Shown here in pieces: positions 42,699 to 51,054 of a stretch of 64,000 bases of DNA. Source of the DNA: Arthrobacter silvisoli. GTDB taxonomy: Bacteria > Actinomycetota > Actinomycetes > Actinomycetales > Micrococcaceae. The stretch lies in the NCBI RefSeq assembly GCF_003369445.1, contig NZ_QRCU01000007.1:28599-92598 (forward strand), given 5' to 3'. The notes below the pieces were generated by a model. That model was not told the origin of the DNA. It saw only the letters and a program-made list of their open reading frames with translations, and searched no databases. The first letter of the stretch is position 1, and every line of letters starts with the position of its first letter. The position numbers and the translations under genes are program-made.

Positions 42699-44375
42699 TC
42701 AGTGGCCTTGGAAGGCCTCTGCCAGCCACCACGCGCCGCCGTCCGAGGCGACCTTTGCGTCGATCACCAGGGGCCGCTCTTGCTTTCCTTCGCGCAGGAC
42801 CGAAACCCAATCCCGCACTGGCGCCAGGTCCTCAAGTGTCCGGACAGTAACCCCGTCCGCACCGTAGCCGCGGGCAATCGCTGCGATATCAGTCTCGGGG
42901 AAGGACACGCTTGCCAGGTCCTCAGGGCCGTGGTTTTCGGCAAAATGGTGGACTTCTGCGCCGTATGCGGCGTCGTTGTAGACGATGCAAACCAGCGGCA
43001 GTTTGAGCCGCACGGCGGTCTCCAGCTCACTGATGCCCATGAGGAACCCTCCGTCGCCGGCCCCGAGGACAGGCAGCCTGTCCGGTTGCGCAATGGCTGC
43101 GCCGATTGCGGTGTACAGTCCAAGGCCAATGGCCTGGAAAGCCTGCGTGAAACAGAATCCGAACTCATCCGGAACCGCCAGGTACTGGCTGGGGTAGCCC
43201 ATGAAGTTGCCGGAATCGACGGCGACGATCCTGTTGGCGGGGAGGATTGAATCGAGTTCCCGGCTGAGCACGCGCGGGTCGATCGACGTCTCAGCGGACA
43301 GGTCCGGCGTTTCCACGTCGCGCCACCGGGCGCGCTGCTTGATGTCGAGGGCGGCTTGTTCCGTGCGGTACTTTGCCGCCGGTGCGGCTTGGATTTTGCG
43401 CAGGGCGTCCAAGGCATCGTCGGCGGTGAGGGCGGAGTCGCCCAGCACGCCGAGGGAGATCGGCCTGTTGGCACCCAACGAGGCGTCCTCGACGTCGACC
43501 TGCACCACGGTTGTGCCGGGGGAAATCAGCCTGCCGTGACGCATGGTCCACATGTTCAGCGTGCAGCCCCACCCGACGATGAGATCAGCGTCCGTGATAA
43601 GTTCCGCGGTCAGCGGCGAGGAGAACCCTCCCGAAATCCCGAGGTTGTGCGTGTCGCCGTTGAACAGTCCGCTGGCCACCGCCGATGTTGCAACGAGCGC
43701 TCCAGCGTGCCGGGCCAGCGCCAGGATGTTTTCCCGGGCGCCCCGTCCTCCCCGTCCTGCGACGAACACAGGGCGCTCGGCCTCGGAAATGAGGGCCGCA
43801 AGCTTCTCCACGGACGCTGACTCAGGGCGGATCCGGGCAGCTTCCTGCACCGAAACGGTGTGGACCAGGTCCGGCGCCGAAGCGGCCTGCACGTCCAAGG
43901 GCAGGCTGAGGACCACGGTCCGGCGCTCGTTGACCGCAGTGCGGAATGCCCTGACAGTATCGGCGATAGCAGTTTCCGCAGAATGGATCCGTTCGGGAAT
44001 GGCTCCCACACTGCGGACGAGGGTATCCTGGTCGATTTTGAAGTTGGACCGGACCGCCGCGCCCTGGGTGTCGGCGGTCAGGACGATGAGGGGTGTGCGG
44101 CTCTTGGCTGCTTCGCCGATGCCGGTGATGGCATTGCTCAGCCCGCAACCCTGATGAGTCGTCGCCACACCAACCTTGCCCGACATCCTGGAATAGGCAT
44201 CGGCCATGGTCGCGGCGCCTCCTTCGTGCCTCGCGGCAGTGTAGGAAATTCCTTCCTTGATGAGGGCGTTGGTGACGTCGAAGTTTCCACTCCCGACCAC
44301 ACCGAAGACGTGGCCGACGCCGAGCCTGGCCAGTGTCCTGCCGACGAGGCCGGCTACTTGTGCCTCCATGCTCAT
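42699..44375 (-). CDS. TPP-dependent enzyme (isatinate decarboxylase candidate)
   Basis: Thiamine-diphosphate enzyme of 558 aa, acetolactate-synthase/benzoylformate-decarboxylase superfamily. The catalytic Glu51 lies in ARHEGGAATMADAYSRMSG; the TPP-binding GDGG...NDAAYG motif is at about 435-470. It overlaps the cyclase-family gene by 4 bp. A thiamine enzyme coupled to an isatin-hydrolase-like gene is exactly what is needed to decarboxylate isatinate (a 2-oxo acid) to 2-aminobenzaldehyde or, with oxygen or another acceptor, anthranilate. This assignment is inference; alternatives are other 2-oxo-acid decarboxylases or carboligases. Confidence 0.75.
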   Translation of the reverse strand: MSMEAQVAGLVGRTLARLGVGHVFGVVGSGNFDVTNALIKEGISYTAARHEGGAATMADAYSRMSGKVGVATTHQGCGLSNAITGIGEAAKSRTPLIVLTADTQGAAVRSNFKIDQDTLVRSVGAIPERIHSAETAIADTVRAFRTAVNERRTVVLSLPLDVQAASAPDLVHTVSVQEAARIRPESASVEKLAALISEAERPVFVAGRGGRGARENILALARHAGALVATSAVASGLFNGDTHNLGISGGFSSPLTAELITDADLIVGWGCTLNMWTMRHGRLISPGTTVVQVDVEDASLGANRPISLGVLGDSALTADDALDALRKIQAAPAAKYRTEQAALDIKQRARWRDVETPDLSAETSIDPRVLSRELDSILPANRIVAVDSGNFMGYPSQYLAVPDEFGFCFTQAFQAIGLGLYTAIGAAIAQPDRLPVLGAGDGGFLMGISELETAVRLKLPLVCIVYNDAAYGAEVHHFAENHGPEDLASVSFPETDIAAIARGYGADGVTVRTLEDLAPVRDWVSVLREGKQERPLVIDAKVASDGGAWWLAEAFQGH

Positions 44376-45148
44376 GCCCCCTCCACCAACGCGAAGACGC
44401 GGGCGGGGCTGCCGGTGCCACCGACAATCGGCAAGGGCGCCACCAGGATTGTCGCTCCGGTGGCGGGGAGCCGCTCAATGTTGCGCAGCGAGGTGAGCCC
44501 ATATTTGTCTGCGCCGAGCAGGAACGAGTGCACCGGAAACATCGGGTCCATGGCGGCAGCCTGGCCGGCGTCGACGCCGACGGTTTCGACGCCGAACCCG
44601 CTGATCCTGTCGTTATCGGCAATCCACTTCGCTCCCTCAACCGAAACACCCGGGGTATGCGGCCCGTTCTTGTCGGCGTTGACGAAGTCGGCAGCGTTGC
44701 CGCCCCGGGCAGACCAGCCGGTCCTGAAAATCACCCAGCAGTTTTCGGGGAGTTGCCCGTGGTCCCGTTGCCACTCTTCGAAGTGTTCGGGCTCCAGCAG
44801 GAAGTCGGGGTCCTGCGCGGCCTCGGCACTTTTGTCGAGGACGACGATGGGGCCGACCAGTCGCCAAGGCTCGATCTCGTCCACGGATTTTCCATCCCGC
44901 CCGGTAATCCAATGAACGGGAGCATCAAGATGCGTCCCGGCGTGCTCACCCACGGTGACGTCGTTCCAGGCCCAAGCGGGCCCGGCGTCGTCGAAATTGC
45001 TCACCGGGGTAAGCGAGAGTCCAACCGTATTGGCGAGGGGTTGGGGCAGGTTCAGGATCGGCGTATCACCACTGAGTGGAGTGGTGAGGTCGATGACCTG
45101 CACGGAGCCATCTGACAGGGCTGTAATCAGCCCATGTAGAACAGACAT
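44372..45148 (-). CDS. Cyclase-family metal hydrolase (isatin hydrolase candidate)
   Basis: Cyclase/kynurenine-formamidase-family protein of 258 aa. The metal motif HAGTHLDAPVHW gives His69, His73, Asp75 and His79. VIFRTGWSARG and FGVETVGVDAGQAAAMDPMFPVHSFLLGADKYGLTSLRNIERLPATG are also conserved. Isatin hydrolase of Labrenzia belongs to this family and opens isatin to isatinate with Mn2+. Neighbours (indole-type monooxygenases upstream, TPP enzyme downstream) support that role over kynurenine formamidase. Start overlaps no upstream gene; a 28-bp gap separates it from the FAD oxidoreductase. Confidence 0.85.
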   Translation of the reverse strand: MSVLHGLITALSDGSVQVIDLTTPLSGDTPILNLPQPLANTVGLSLTPVSNFDDAGPAWAWNDVTVGEHAGTHLDAPVHWITGRDGKSVDEIEPWRLVGPIVVLDKSAEAAQDPDFLLEPEHFEEWQRDHGQLPENCWVIFRTGWSARGGNAADFVNADKNGPHTPGVSVEGAKWIADNDRISGFGVETVGVDAGQAAAMDPMFPVHSFLLGADKYGLTSLRNIERLPATGATILVAPLPIVGGTGSPARVFALVEGA

Positions 45149-45176
45149 AGTTCTCCTGTCGGGGATTGAGGTGGGT

Positions 45177-46754
45177 TCATTTCAGCTTGTGGGCCACGAG
45201 ATGGCCCGATCCACCGGACAGGCCGGGTCCGGGGTGGGTCGACGCACCGATGTGCCACAGCCCCTTGATCGGAGTTCTGTGGTTGGCGGCCTGGGGGAAC
45301 GGGCGCCAGAGGAGGTTCTGGAAGAGTTCCGCGGATCCGCCATAGGGATCGCCTTTTACGGCATTCGGGTTCTCCGCTGCCAGATCCGATGGGGCAAGGA
45401 TGTCCCACGCCAGCACGGAATCCCGGGTGCCGGGGGCGAACTCTTCAATCCGTGCCAGGACGCGTTCCATGAACTGTTCCTTGAGCTCCCGGCTCCAACC
45501 GTCGTCGACGTTGATCTGCCCTGCGGCGTCCCCGATCGGCTCAAAGGGTACTTCCTGCAACTGCAGCCAGAGAGTCGCCTGCCCGGCAGGCGCCCGTGAC
45601 GGATCGAGGACGCATTGCTGGCCCACCACGACGGTGGGCTCCGCGGGCAGCAGCCCTGCCTCGGCCTGCGCGCACGCGATCCCCGTGCTGTTCGAGCCGT
45701 TGCTCAGGTGTACCAGGGGGACGGCATCCAAGCGCGGATCCAGCCATGCCATGGGCTTGTTCAGTGCGAGGTGGATCTGCATGGCACCCCGGCCATTCTG
45801 GTAGCGCGCCGCAGCTTCGGCTGATCCGGCCGGTGGCTCTCGGAGCAACCCCGCGTAGAGGGCCTGTGGGGACACGTTGGCCAGGACCGTGCGCGTCTGC
45901 ACCACGCCGCGGGACGTCTTCACGCCAGAGACTCCCTTGGCGTCGACCAGTATTTCCTCAGCCTCCGTATCCAACAGGATCCGGACACCTTTGTCCCGCA
46001 AAAGAGACTCAAAGGCCCGGACGAAATTGGACGCGCCGCCCTTCACCACGGGAAGCCCATACGTGTGCATGCTCAAGGCCATGACCGGCAGCATGACGCC
46101 TCCGGTCGACTGGTCGGGGCCAAGGCCTGCATGAAGCAGCCAGGGTGACCAGAGCTGGTCGGTTTCCCAGCCGTCGAAGCGGCTTCTGAGGTAGTTGCGG
46201 CCGCTCATGACGGAGTCCCGTACGAAGGCTTCGGTGCCTTTGAGTTTTCCGCGCTTCATGGCGCTGAAGGCGATCCGCAGGACCTCCCTGAGGGACCGCA
46301 GTTCGGCGCCGAAGGCCCCGAAGATGGTGCCCGCGTTCGTGCCGAGATCTGCCAGCATGGCCAGGTACGCCGCCTCATCGCCCGGGGTCTGCAGAGCGGA
46401 GGCCGTGAGCGCGGGATCGCGATGGGCAATGGCGACCCGGGGCGTTCCGGACCCAGGGTCGGCGGCCACGCTGGCCGTCACCGCATTCTCGGTGTTGCAG
46501 TACTCCAGGCCACGGCCATGGAGCTCGTGCCCCAACACTTCGTAGGCCCCGCCCGAAACGAAAAGGGGGTGCCATGACGAGAAGGTGTCGTGGACAAACC
46601 CGGGAAGGGTCCGCTCCGCCGAATCGATGAAGCCACCGAGCCTGTCCTGGCGTTCGATGAGGCAGACATCCTTCCCGGCGAGGGCCAACTCCGCGGCAGC
46701 CACCAGGGAGTTGATCCCCGAACCGATAATTGCAATTTCAGCGGAAGCGTTCAT
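45177..46754 (-). CDS. FAD/NAD(P)-dependent amine-oxidase-like oxidoreductase (phytoene-desaturase-like)
   Basis: Flavoprotein of 525 aa. The N-terminal FAD motif is IIGSGINSLVAAAELALAGKDVCLIERQDRLGG, and the C-terminal GLWHIGASTHPGPGLSGGSGHLVAHKL is the second flavin-binding block of the phytoene-desaturase/PYROXD2-like group. Such enzymes dehydrogenate or isomerise C=C or C-N bonds. In the indole context it could oxidise 3-hydroxyindoline, indoxyl or dioxindole towards isatin. Carotenoid synthesis is unlikely as no other crt genes are near. Start at 46754 is 16 bp after the StyA2B-type stop. Confidence 0.8.
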   Translation of the reverse strand: MNASAEIAIIGSGINSLVAAAELALAGKDVCLIERQDRLGGFIDSAERTLPGFVHDTFSSWHPLFVSGGAYEVLGHELHGRGLEYCNTENAVTASVAADPGSGTPRVAIAHRDPALTASALQTPGDEAAYLAMLADLGTNAGTIFGAFGAELRSLREVLRIAFSAMKRGKLKGTEAFVRDSVMSGRNYLRSRFDGWETDQLWSPWLLHAGLGPDQSTGGVMLPVMALSMHTYGLPVVKGGASNFVRAFESLLRDKGVRILLDTEAEEILVDAKGVSGVKTSRGVVQTRTVLANVSPQALYAGLLREPPAGSAEAAARYQNGRGAMQIHLALNKPMAWLDPRLDAVPLVHLSNGSNSTGIACAQAEAGLLPAEPTVVVGQQCVLDPSRAPAGQATLWLQLQEVPFEPIGDAAGQINVDDGWSRELKEQFMERVLARIEEFAPGTRDSVLAWDILAPSDLAAENPNAVKGDPYGGSAELFQNLLWRPFPQAANHRTPIKGLWHIGASTHPGPGLSGGSGHLVAHKLK

Positions 46755-46770
46755 GGAGCGCTCCTCTCCC

Positions 46771-48519
46771 TCAGAAGTCCGGATGGCTGGCAGTGGAGTG
46801 GTACTTGCCGCTGTGGAACACCAGGGGCGCGCCCCCGGCGTTGTCGTACTTCTCGACCTCGCCGACGTAGATGACGTGGTCGCCGGCGTCATGGCGGGAC
46901 ACGGTCCTGCACTGGAATGTGGCCACTGCTCCCTCCAGCAGCGGAACTCCGGCGATCCCTTCCGAGGTTTCCGCGCCGGCGAACTTGTCGATCGACGGTG
47001 TGGCGAACTGCCGTGACAACACGTGTTGGTCGCTGGCGAGGATATTGATGGCGAAATGGGTGGATTCCTCGAAATCCGCAAGGCTCGGCGTCTTCTTGCT
47101 GGGGCACCATAGGACCAGGGGAGGTTCCATCGAAACTGAGGTGAAAGAGTTGGCTGTCATGCCGACCTTCCGACCGTCGGCGCCGACAGTAGTAACCACG
47201 GTGACGCCGGTGGCAAACTGCCCGAGGGCACTCCTGAAGTCCCTGAGGTCGAAGGCCGCCGAATCTTCTTCCTTCCGGGCTTGGACGAACTCGGCTGCTG
47301 CCGCGGGGTCGAACCACCACGGGTAGAAGGTCCGGGGATCATCGAAGCCCTCGGCAATGCTGGAAGCAAGTGCCGGGTGCGCCGCGGCCTCGCCCAGCAC
47401 GAGCCGCTGATGGTCCCTCCGCTGCTTGAGCATGTCGTTGGTCCAGGCCACGGCCCACTGCCCCCAGCCGCGCCAGAACTCATCGAAGGTCCGTTCCATC
47501 CAGTCCCTGTCGAACGGCTGCTGGCCCCTGCGCAGGATGGACTCGAGGTAGTAGCGGGCGGCCAGTGTGGCGTTGTTTGATCCTTGGCCGGTGAGCGGGT
47601 CGTTGAGGAGGACGGCGTCTCCCAGCCCGAACACGGGCGCTCCGTTCCCGAGCTCGCCAACCGCGGAGCGAACCGTAGGAGTGATCCGGCCCAGCAGGGT
47701 TGCGCCATCATCCGTTAGGCGTGCTTCCGAAAAGTTCTTCGACTCATGGGGGAAGAACTCGTCCAGGATCTCCAGTGAGCGCCGCAGTTGTTCCTCCGGC
47801 GTACCCACGTCGGCCCATCGGTCCATCAGGCCGCCCACAACACCTTCAAAGACCATCATCTGGCACGGTCCGGATACCGTCAGCCCGGGAAAGGTGAAGA
47901 ACTCCCCGACTCCGGGCACCACGGACATGCGGATACTGTCACCGCGCTGCCCGGACTGTTCGACGCCGGCGGAACCGGTCGAGACGTAATTAAGGGCAAG
48001 GACCCGTTGCGGCCGGTCGAAGGGAGACTTCGACTTGTCCTTCGGGAAAATCTGGCCGATTTCCCCCTTTCCGGTGCTGACGATGACGAGCTCATAGTCG
48101 CGTGAGAGGTCCTCCAGCAATCGCGGGGTTGCCTTCTCTATCCGGAAGTCACCGCCGGCGGCCACGAAAGCCTCGATCCAGGCAGCGCTCTTGATCCGCT
48201 GATCGATTGAGCGGGCCGTACCCACCAGGGGAGCTTCCCATTCGATCGCATCGTCGGCCGAAGCCCCCTCAACATGCAGCCTCAGTGCGTTGATCCCGGG
48301 TACGGCCCCGCCCTCGTACAGCCCGGTCAGCGCTGGGCTCAACTGCGCTTCCGCAGCGAGGGCGGTCGAAAACATGCATTGGCTGGACATGACCTTGCCC
48401 GTGCGGATCTGGGCTGCCGAGCGATCGGAGACCAGGGTGATTGCGTAACCCTCACGCTGCAGGCCCAAGGCCAGCTGTGCACCGGATTCACCGGCGCCGA
48501 TTATTGCGATCTTTCGCAT
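46771..48519 (-). CDS. styA2B: StyA2B-type fused flavin monooxygenase/flavin reductase
   Basis: Self-sufficient two-domain protein of 582 aa. Residues 1 to about 405 are a StyA-like FAD monooxygenase (IIGAGESGAQLALGLQREGY; VFGLGDAVLLNDPLTGQGSNNA). Residues about 420-580 are a StyB/HpaC-like flavin reductase (FRSALGQFATGVTVVTTVGADGRKVGMTANSFTSVS). This fusion is known as the E2-type styrene/indole monooxygenase StyA2B in Rhodococcus opacus 1CP, where it works with StyA1. It supplies reduced FAD and epoxidises styrene or indole (C2-C3). Here indole is the likely substrate from the neighbouring genes. Confidence 0.88.
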   Translation of the reverse strand: MRKIAIIGAGESGAQLALGLQREGYAITLVSDRSAAQIRTGKVMSSQCMFSTALAAEAQLSPALTGLYEGGAVPGINALRLHVEGASADDAIEWEAPLVGTARSIDQRIKSAAWIEAFVAAGGDFRIEKATPRLLEDLSRDYELVIVSTGKGEIGQIFPKDKSKSPFDRPQRVLALNYVSTGSAGVEQSGQRGDSIRMSVVPGVGEFFTFPGLTVSGPCQMMVFEGVVGGLMDRWADVGTPEEQLRRSLEILDEFFPHESKNFSEARLTDDGATLLGRITPTVRSAVGELGNGAPVFGLGDAVLLNDPLTGQGSNNATLAARYYLESILRRGQQPFDRDWMERTFDEFWRGWGQWAVAWTNDMLKQRRDHQRLVLGEAAAHPALASSIAEGFDDPRTFYPWWFDPAAAAEFVQARKEEDSAAFDLRDFRSALGQFATGVTVVTTVGADGRKVGMTANSFTSVSMEPPLVLWCPSKKTPSLADFEESTHFAINILASDQHVLSRQFATPSIDKFAGAETSEGIAGVPLLEGAVATFQCRTVSRHDAGDHVIYVGEVEKYDNAGGAPLVFHSGKYHSTASHPDF

Positions 48520-48559
48520 CTTGGATTCCTTCGTGGTGGGATGAGAACGAAGTGGAGGG

Positions 48560-49801
48560 TCAGGGCGTTGCGACGGAGTTCACGCTTTCCAGATAGGCCG
48601 CAGCCTTGTCCGGATACATGAACCATTCCTGGAAGTCCGGCGGATTGTTGAAGCCGTTGGCGAACCGGCTGGCGATTTCGGGGGACTGCCCGGCTGCACC
48701 GAGGAGCTGGAGGACATGCGGCGGCGGGGGAGCAAGGAGGGCGTTCGTCCACTGCGCAACATGCTGGGCGTAGTTCCAGTACTTTTCAAAGGTCGCCTGC
48801 ATGAATTCCGCGCCGAAGGCTCCGTCCTCGTGCTCCGTGATGCTCTGCAGGTACGAGGCGGCACATTTGCTGGCGTTGTTGGAACCCTGCCCGGTGATGG
48901 GATCGTTCAGGACGACGACGTCGGCCAGGCCAAGAACCTGCCTGCCGCTGGGCAGCGTTGCGATGGGGTGGCGGACGGTGGGAGCGAACCGGCCCTGCAG
49001 GAAACCATTGGGGTCGGTCAATTCGACGTCTGCGGCACGCGCAGCTTCCCACGGCAGGAACGTCTTGAGGATGTCCTTGGATGTCTCCAGGTGTTCTTCG
49101 GCGGACAGGCCCTTCCAGCAGTCCATGGGTCCTCCGGGGATCCCTTCAAAAACCATGATTTCGCAGGGACCTGTCTTGGTCAGCGCGGGGAAGGCGAAGT
49201 ATTCGCCGACCCCCGGGATGAGGTTGAAGGACACGGCTGAGAATTCGGGCCTGGGTTCCAGCCCGTTGACGTAGGTCAGGGCCAGGGCGCGCTGCGGAGC
49301 ATCGTAGAAGCTGCGGGCGGCGTCTCGGGCGAAAAGCTGGGCAATCTCGCCCTTTCCCGCGGCCACGATCACCAGCTCGGAGTTCAGGGTGTACCGTTCG
49401 AGGTCTTCAACGCCGGCGTCTTCGAAGATGAGCTCGCCTCCACGAGCCACAAACTCCTCCATGAACCTGGGAAATTTGACCCGCTGGTCGATGGATTGCG
49501 CGGGGTTGTCCAGCCCTGATGCCCAGTTGATGGCCTTCTGCCCGGGGACGTCGGGATGCGGGATGGTGAAGGAGATCCCGTCGACTGTCGGCGCTTCCGG
49601 CCAGAAGTCGAGCCCGAGTTTCCTTTCGTTTTCCAACGCGTCATGGAAGATGCACTGGCTGGACGAGACTTTGCCTTCATAGATTTCCTCGGCGGTGCGG
49701 TTGGAGATCGTGGTCACGTGGTATCCCGCGTCCAGCAGTCCGATTCCCAGCTGCAGGCCTGACTGGCCGGCTCCGACGATGGTGATGTGGCGCTGTGTCA
49801 T
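48560..49801 (-). CDS. styA1: StyA1-type FAD monooxygenase (indole/styrene monooxygenase)
   Basis: StyA-like monooxygenase of 413 aa lacking a reductase domain: IVGAGQSGLQLGIGLLDAGYHVTTISNRTAEEIYEGKVSSSQCIFHDAL, and LGLADVVVLNDPITGQGSNNASKCA near 320. It uses reduced FAD delivered by StyA2B. It is adjacent to and upstream of the fused gene (40 bp gap) in the same order as in Rhodococcus opacus. The ATG at 49801 is preferred; the open frame continues to 50038 without conserved sequence. It should convert indole to its 2,3-epoxide/3-hydroxyindole. Confidence 0.88.
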   Translation of the reverse strand: MTQRHITIVGAGQSGLQLGIGLLDAGYHVTTISNRTAEEIYEGKVSSSQCIFHDALENERKLGLDFWPEAPTVDGISFTIPHPDVPGQKAINWASGLDNPAQSIDQRVKFPRFMEEFVARGGELIFEDAGVEDLERYTLNSELVIVAAGKGEIAQLFARDAARSFYDAPQRALALTYVNGLEPRPEFSAVSFNLIPGVGEYFAFPALTKTGPCEIMVFEGIPGGPMDCWKGLSAEEHLETSKDILKTFLPWEAARAADVELTDPNGFLQGRFAPTVRHPIATLPSGRQVLGLADVVVLNDPITGQGSNNASKCAASYLQSITEHEDGAFGAEFMQATFEKYWNYAQHVAQWTNALLAPPPPHVLQLLGAAGQSPEIASRFANGFNNPPDFQEWFMYPDKAAAYLESVNSVATP

Positions 49802-49953
49802 GTTGTTGTCCTTGTCTTCTTGCTGTCCCGGCATCCGTGGGGGGCGCTTGGTTGGATTGGCCTCGGGGTTGGTTTGGGATGGATTCGCCCACAGCCCAGG
49901 AGGCCCATCTGTGCGAAAGGCAGCTGGACGAGCCTGACGTCGTTCACCTGTCC

Positions 49954-50748
49954 TCACCTCGTTTCGGCAGCGAGCAATGGAATGGTTTCTTCGGCGCGCT
50001 CGGGACCAAGGGCGGAATAGCCACCGTCCACGGCCCAATCCGCGCCCGTAACGAAGCTTGCCCTGTCGCTGGCGAGGAATGCCACGACATCCCCGATCTC
50101 TTCAGGCCGGCCCACCCTCTTCAGAATGTGGAAGGGTGCTGCCACCGCATCCGTCTTCTCGAGGTCGCCGTTCGTAAGGGAATCCATGATGTTGCTCCAC
50201 ACCCAGCCCGGGCTGACAGAGTTGACCCGGATGCCGTCTTCAGCGAAATCCACGGCCATGCTTCGGGTCAGCTGGACGAGCGCAGCCTTACTGGCGGGGT
50301 ACAACCAGCGCCCGGTCTGGGCAACAGAACTCGAGATCGAGGTGAAGTTGATGATGGCACCGTGCTGTGAGGCCTTCAGATAGGGGCGTGCGGCCGCGCT
50401 CACCATGACCGCGCTGACCAGATTGACGTTCAATGCTTCAAGCCAGTCGCTGCGCTTGGATCCTGCGCCGTCGTCTCTGTAGGTGCAGGCAAGGTTGACG
50501 AGGATATCGATTCCGCCATGCAAGGCCGCGGTGTCACCAACCAGCCGGGACACTGCGGCGTCGTCCGTGATGTCAGTGTGCGAAAAGCTGACGCCCTCGC
50601 CCAGGGTGTCGATGTGGGCGCCCCCGTTGGCATCGATATCGGCGACGACAACCCTGGCCCCCGCCTCGCTGAGCGCTGCGACAACGCCCCGGCCGATCTT
50701 GGTTACTCCGCCTGTGACAATCGCTGTTCTGCCTGAGAGTCCTGACAT
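49954..50748 (-). CDS. Short-chain dehydrogenase/reductase of the indole island
   Basis: SDR of 264 aa. Cofactor motif TGGVTKIGRG, NAG-equivalent NLACTYRDDG, catalytic SISSSVAQ Ser and YPASK. C-terminal TGADWAVDGGYSALG. The ATG at 50748 is used; an upstream in-frame ATG at 50805 is also possible. It is 152 bp upstream of StyA1, on the same strand. A dehydrogenase at this point could oxidise cis-2,3-dihydroxyindoline or dioxindole to isatin, as IifB-type enzymes are proposed to do. Confidence 0.82.
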   Translation of the reverse strand: MSGLSGRTAIVTGGVTKIGRGVVAALSEAGARVVVADIDANGGAHIDTLGEGVSFSHTDITDDAAVSRLVGDTAALHGGIDILVNLACTYRDDGAGSKRSDWLEALNVNLVSAVMVSAAARPYLKASQHGAIINFTSISSSVAQTGRWLYPASKAALVQLTRSMAVDFAEDGIRVNSVSPGWVWSNIMDSLTNGDLEKTDAVAAPFHILKRVGRPEEIGDVVAFLASDRASFVTGADWAVDGGYSALGPERAEETIPLLAAETR

Positions 50749-50815
50749 GGCCAAACCTTTCGTGGTGAATTGGATCAACGCTTGTTTGTGCACGACTTCT
50801 GCCATGCGGGAGGTG

Positions 50816-50902
50816 CTACTTGGCCGTGGGCCTCGGTGCGGGCTTCGGATGGGTTCGCTCCCATTCCAGCCGGCGTTCGTGTACCAGCCTGATGTTCTTC
50901 AT
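50816..50902 (-). CDS. Putative 28-aa basic peptide
   Basis: Short frame of 29 codons with a strong GGGAGG nine bases before its ATG (on the minus strand). The product is basic and starts MKNIRLVHERRLEWERTHPK, then is Pro/Ala-rich. It lies 39 bp downstream of the ATGACGTGCGTCAT palindrome and 67 bp upstream of the SDR start. No family is recognised. A leader peptide or small protein are both possible; no homology evidence can be given here. Confidence 0.4.
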   Translation of the reverse strand: MKNIRLVHERRLEWERTHPKPAPRPTAK

Positions 50903-50940
50903 CGCTGCCCACCTCCCTCTGACGTCGTTGTTGCATTTCT

Positions 50941-50954
50941 ATGACGTGCGTCAT
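50941..50954. promoter_or_regulatory. Palindromic operator between the SDR and AraC genes
   Basis: ATGACGTGCGTCAT: 6-bp arms ATGACG/CGTCAT separated by TG. It matches the TKACGNNCGTCA pattern seen at 40888, 41424 and 52279 and sits in the divergent region driving the indole operon (-) and the AraC gene (+). Confidence 0.65.
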
Positions 50955-51054
50955 ACTTGATCTGAAAGTGACTCTATTCACACCCCGAGGGCCGGTATAT
51001 CCACATGGCGCAGGGCTCATCCGAAAAGCGAAACCCCTGGAAGTCAGGTGTGCG

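Noticed and set aside
45177..46754. Carotenoid desaturase CrtI
   Set aside because: Family resemblance only; no phytoene synthase or other crt genes nearby, and the neighbours are aromatic catabolic genes.
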